Source of the DNA: Priapulus caudatus
Taxonomy: Eukaryota > Priapulida > Priapulimorpha > Priapulimorphida > Priapulidae
Direction: 5' to 3'
NCBI RefSeq assembly: GCF_000485595.1
Contig: NW_014577863.1
Location: forward strand, 114,842-143,204
Length of the DNA stretch: 28,363 bases
The notes beneath the pieces are model-generated. The model did not search any database. It saw only the letters and a program-made list of their open reading frames with translations, and was not told the origin of the DNA. Within the stretch, counting starts at the first letter, position 1. Each line of letters begins with the position of its first letter. The translations under genes and the position numbers were made by a program. Below, one piece after another: positions 28,090 through 28,363 of this stretch.

Positions 28090-28363
28090 TGGTATTCCTG
28101 CGTGTAATAGCAATGCGTTATTCAGTGCGCGTGCTGCGTCGATGCACGGTCTATGTACCGTCTATACATGTTCTCCGTGGCCGACCCTGGCCTAGCAGTG
28201 TGCCAGCCTTGCGGTGTAGCAGCGCCAACAGCCACGAATCTCAACGATGTGAAAGCAGACGAAAGTCGCGCGGAAAAGAACGGCGAGCCCGCTGCACATC
28301 GTGCACGGTATATATATGTATATATTCGTATATGTATATAATCAAAAGCTAATAAACACAAAA

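Larger units (their letters stand above)
27330..28363 (+). repeat. Block R, copy 3 (enters right edge)
   Basis: Clean sequence matching the first part of copy 1, from the minisatellite through the GTGC/GTAC tract to the TA tract. It continues beyond the window. It is preceded by a 40-bp sequence (27289-27329) not seen elsewhere. Confidence 0.85.

Overview
This window looks like nuclear DNA of an invertebrate animal. It is rich in introns, satellites and microsatellites, and it has spliceosomal GT-AG exon boundaries. I cannot name the species. There are no bacterial-type operons, no convincing rRNA or tRNA genes and no CRISPR array. Nearly all long open frames here are low-complexity artefacts of tandem repeats.

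Left half (1-13647, minus strand): one real gene, an orthologue of UBXN11 (SEP plus UBX domain protein). I rebuilt eleven exons by hand from splice sites, reading phase and remembered similarity to vertebrate UBXN11. The first exon holds the ATG at 13647. The gene leaves the left edge in the middle of the UBX domain. All exon joins keep phase. Exon 8 is the only exon with a broken frame: one missing and two extra bases restore the expected protein. Introns carry most of the length. Intron 7 is almost entirely a roughly 6-kb array of a 22-bp satellite. Intron 3 holds a 230-bp MITE with a 9-bp target duplication and an internal telomere-like tract. Intron 1 holds a probable solo LTR and a 512-bp near-perfect inverted repeat.

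Centre (13648-14634): upstream region of the gene, with a TATA-like box, a perfect CRE palindrome and several strong palindromes. One of them is a 60-bp insertion-like palindrome flanked by 14-bp direct repeats.

Right half (14635-28363): no supportable gene. It is built from two large repeated blocks. Block A (3,175 bp) occurs twice in tandem (14635 and 17810). Block R occurs complete at about 21171-24145, truncated at about 25366-27288, and entering the right edge from about 27330. A and R meet in a 27-bp minisatellite whose alternate units carry a CTCF-like core next to TGACGT. Other parts are CT, GT, CTG, GTCT and GA/GGA tracts and long alternating purine-pyrimidine tracts. A unique stretch (24146-25365) carries a dispersed repeat with a hairpin end.

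Sequence quality is uneven. The satellite, the second half of A copy 2, R1 and R2 show dense one- to three-base indels relative to their own repeat copies, while neighbouring stretches are clean. This suggests patchily polished long-read assembly, so copy numbers and small frameshifts should be read with caution.
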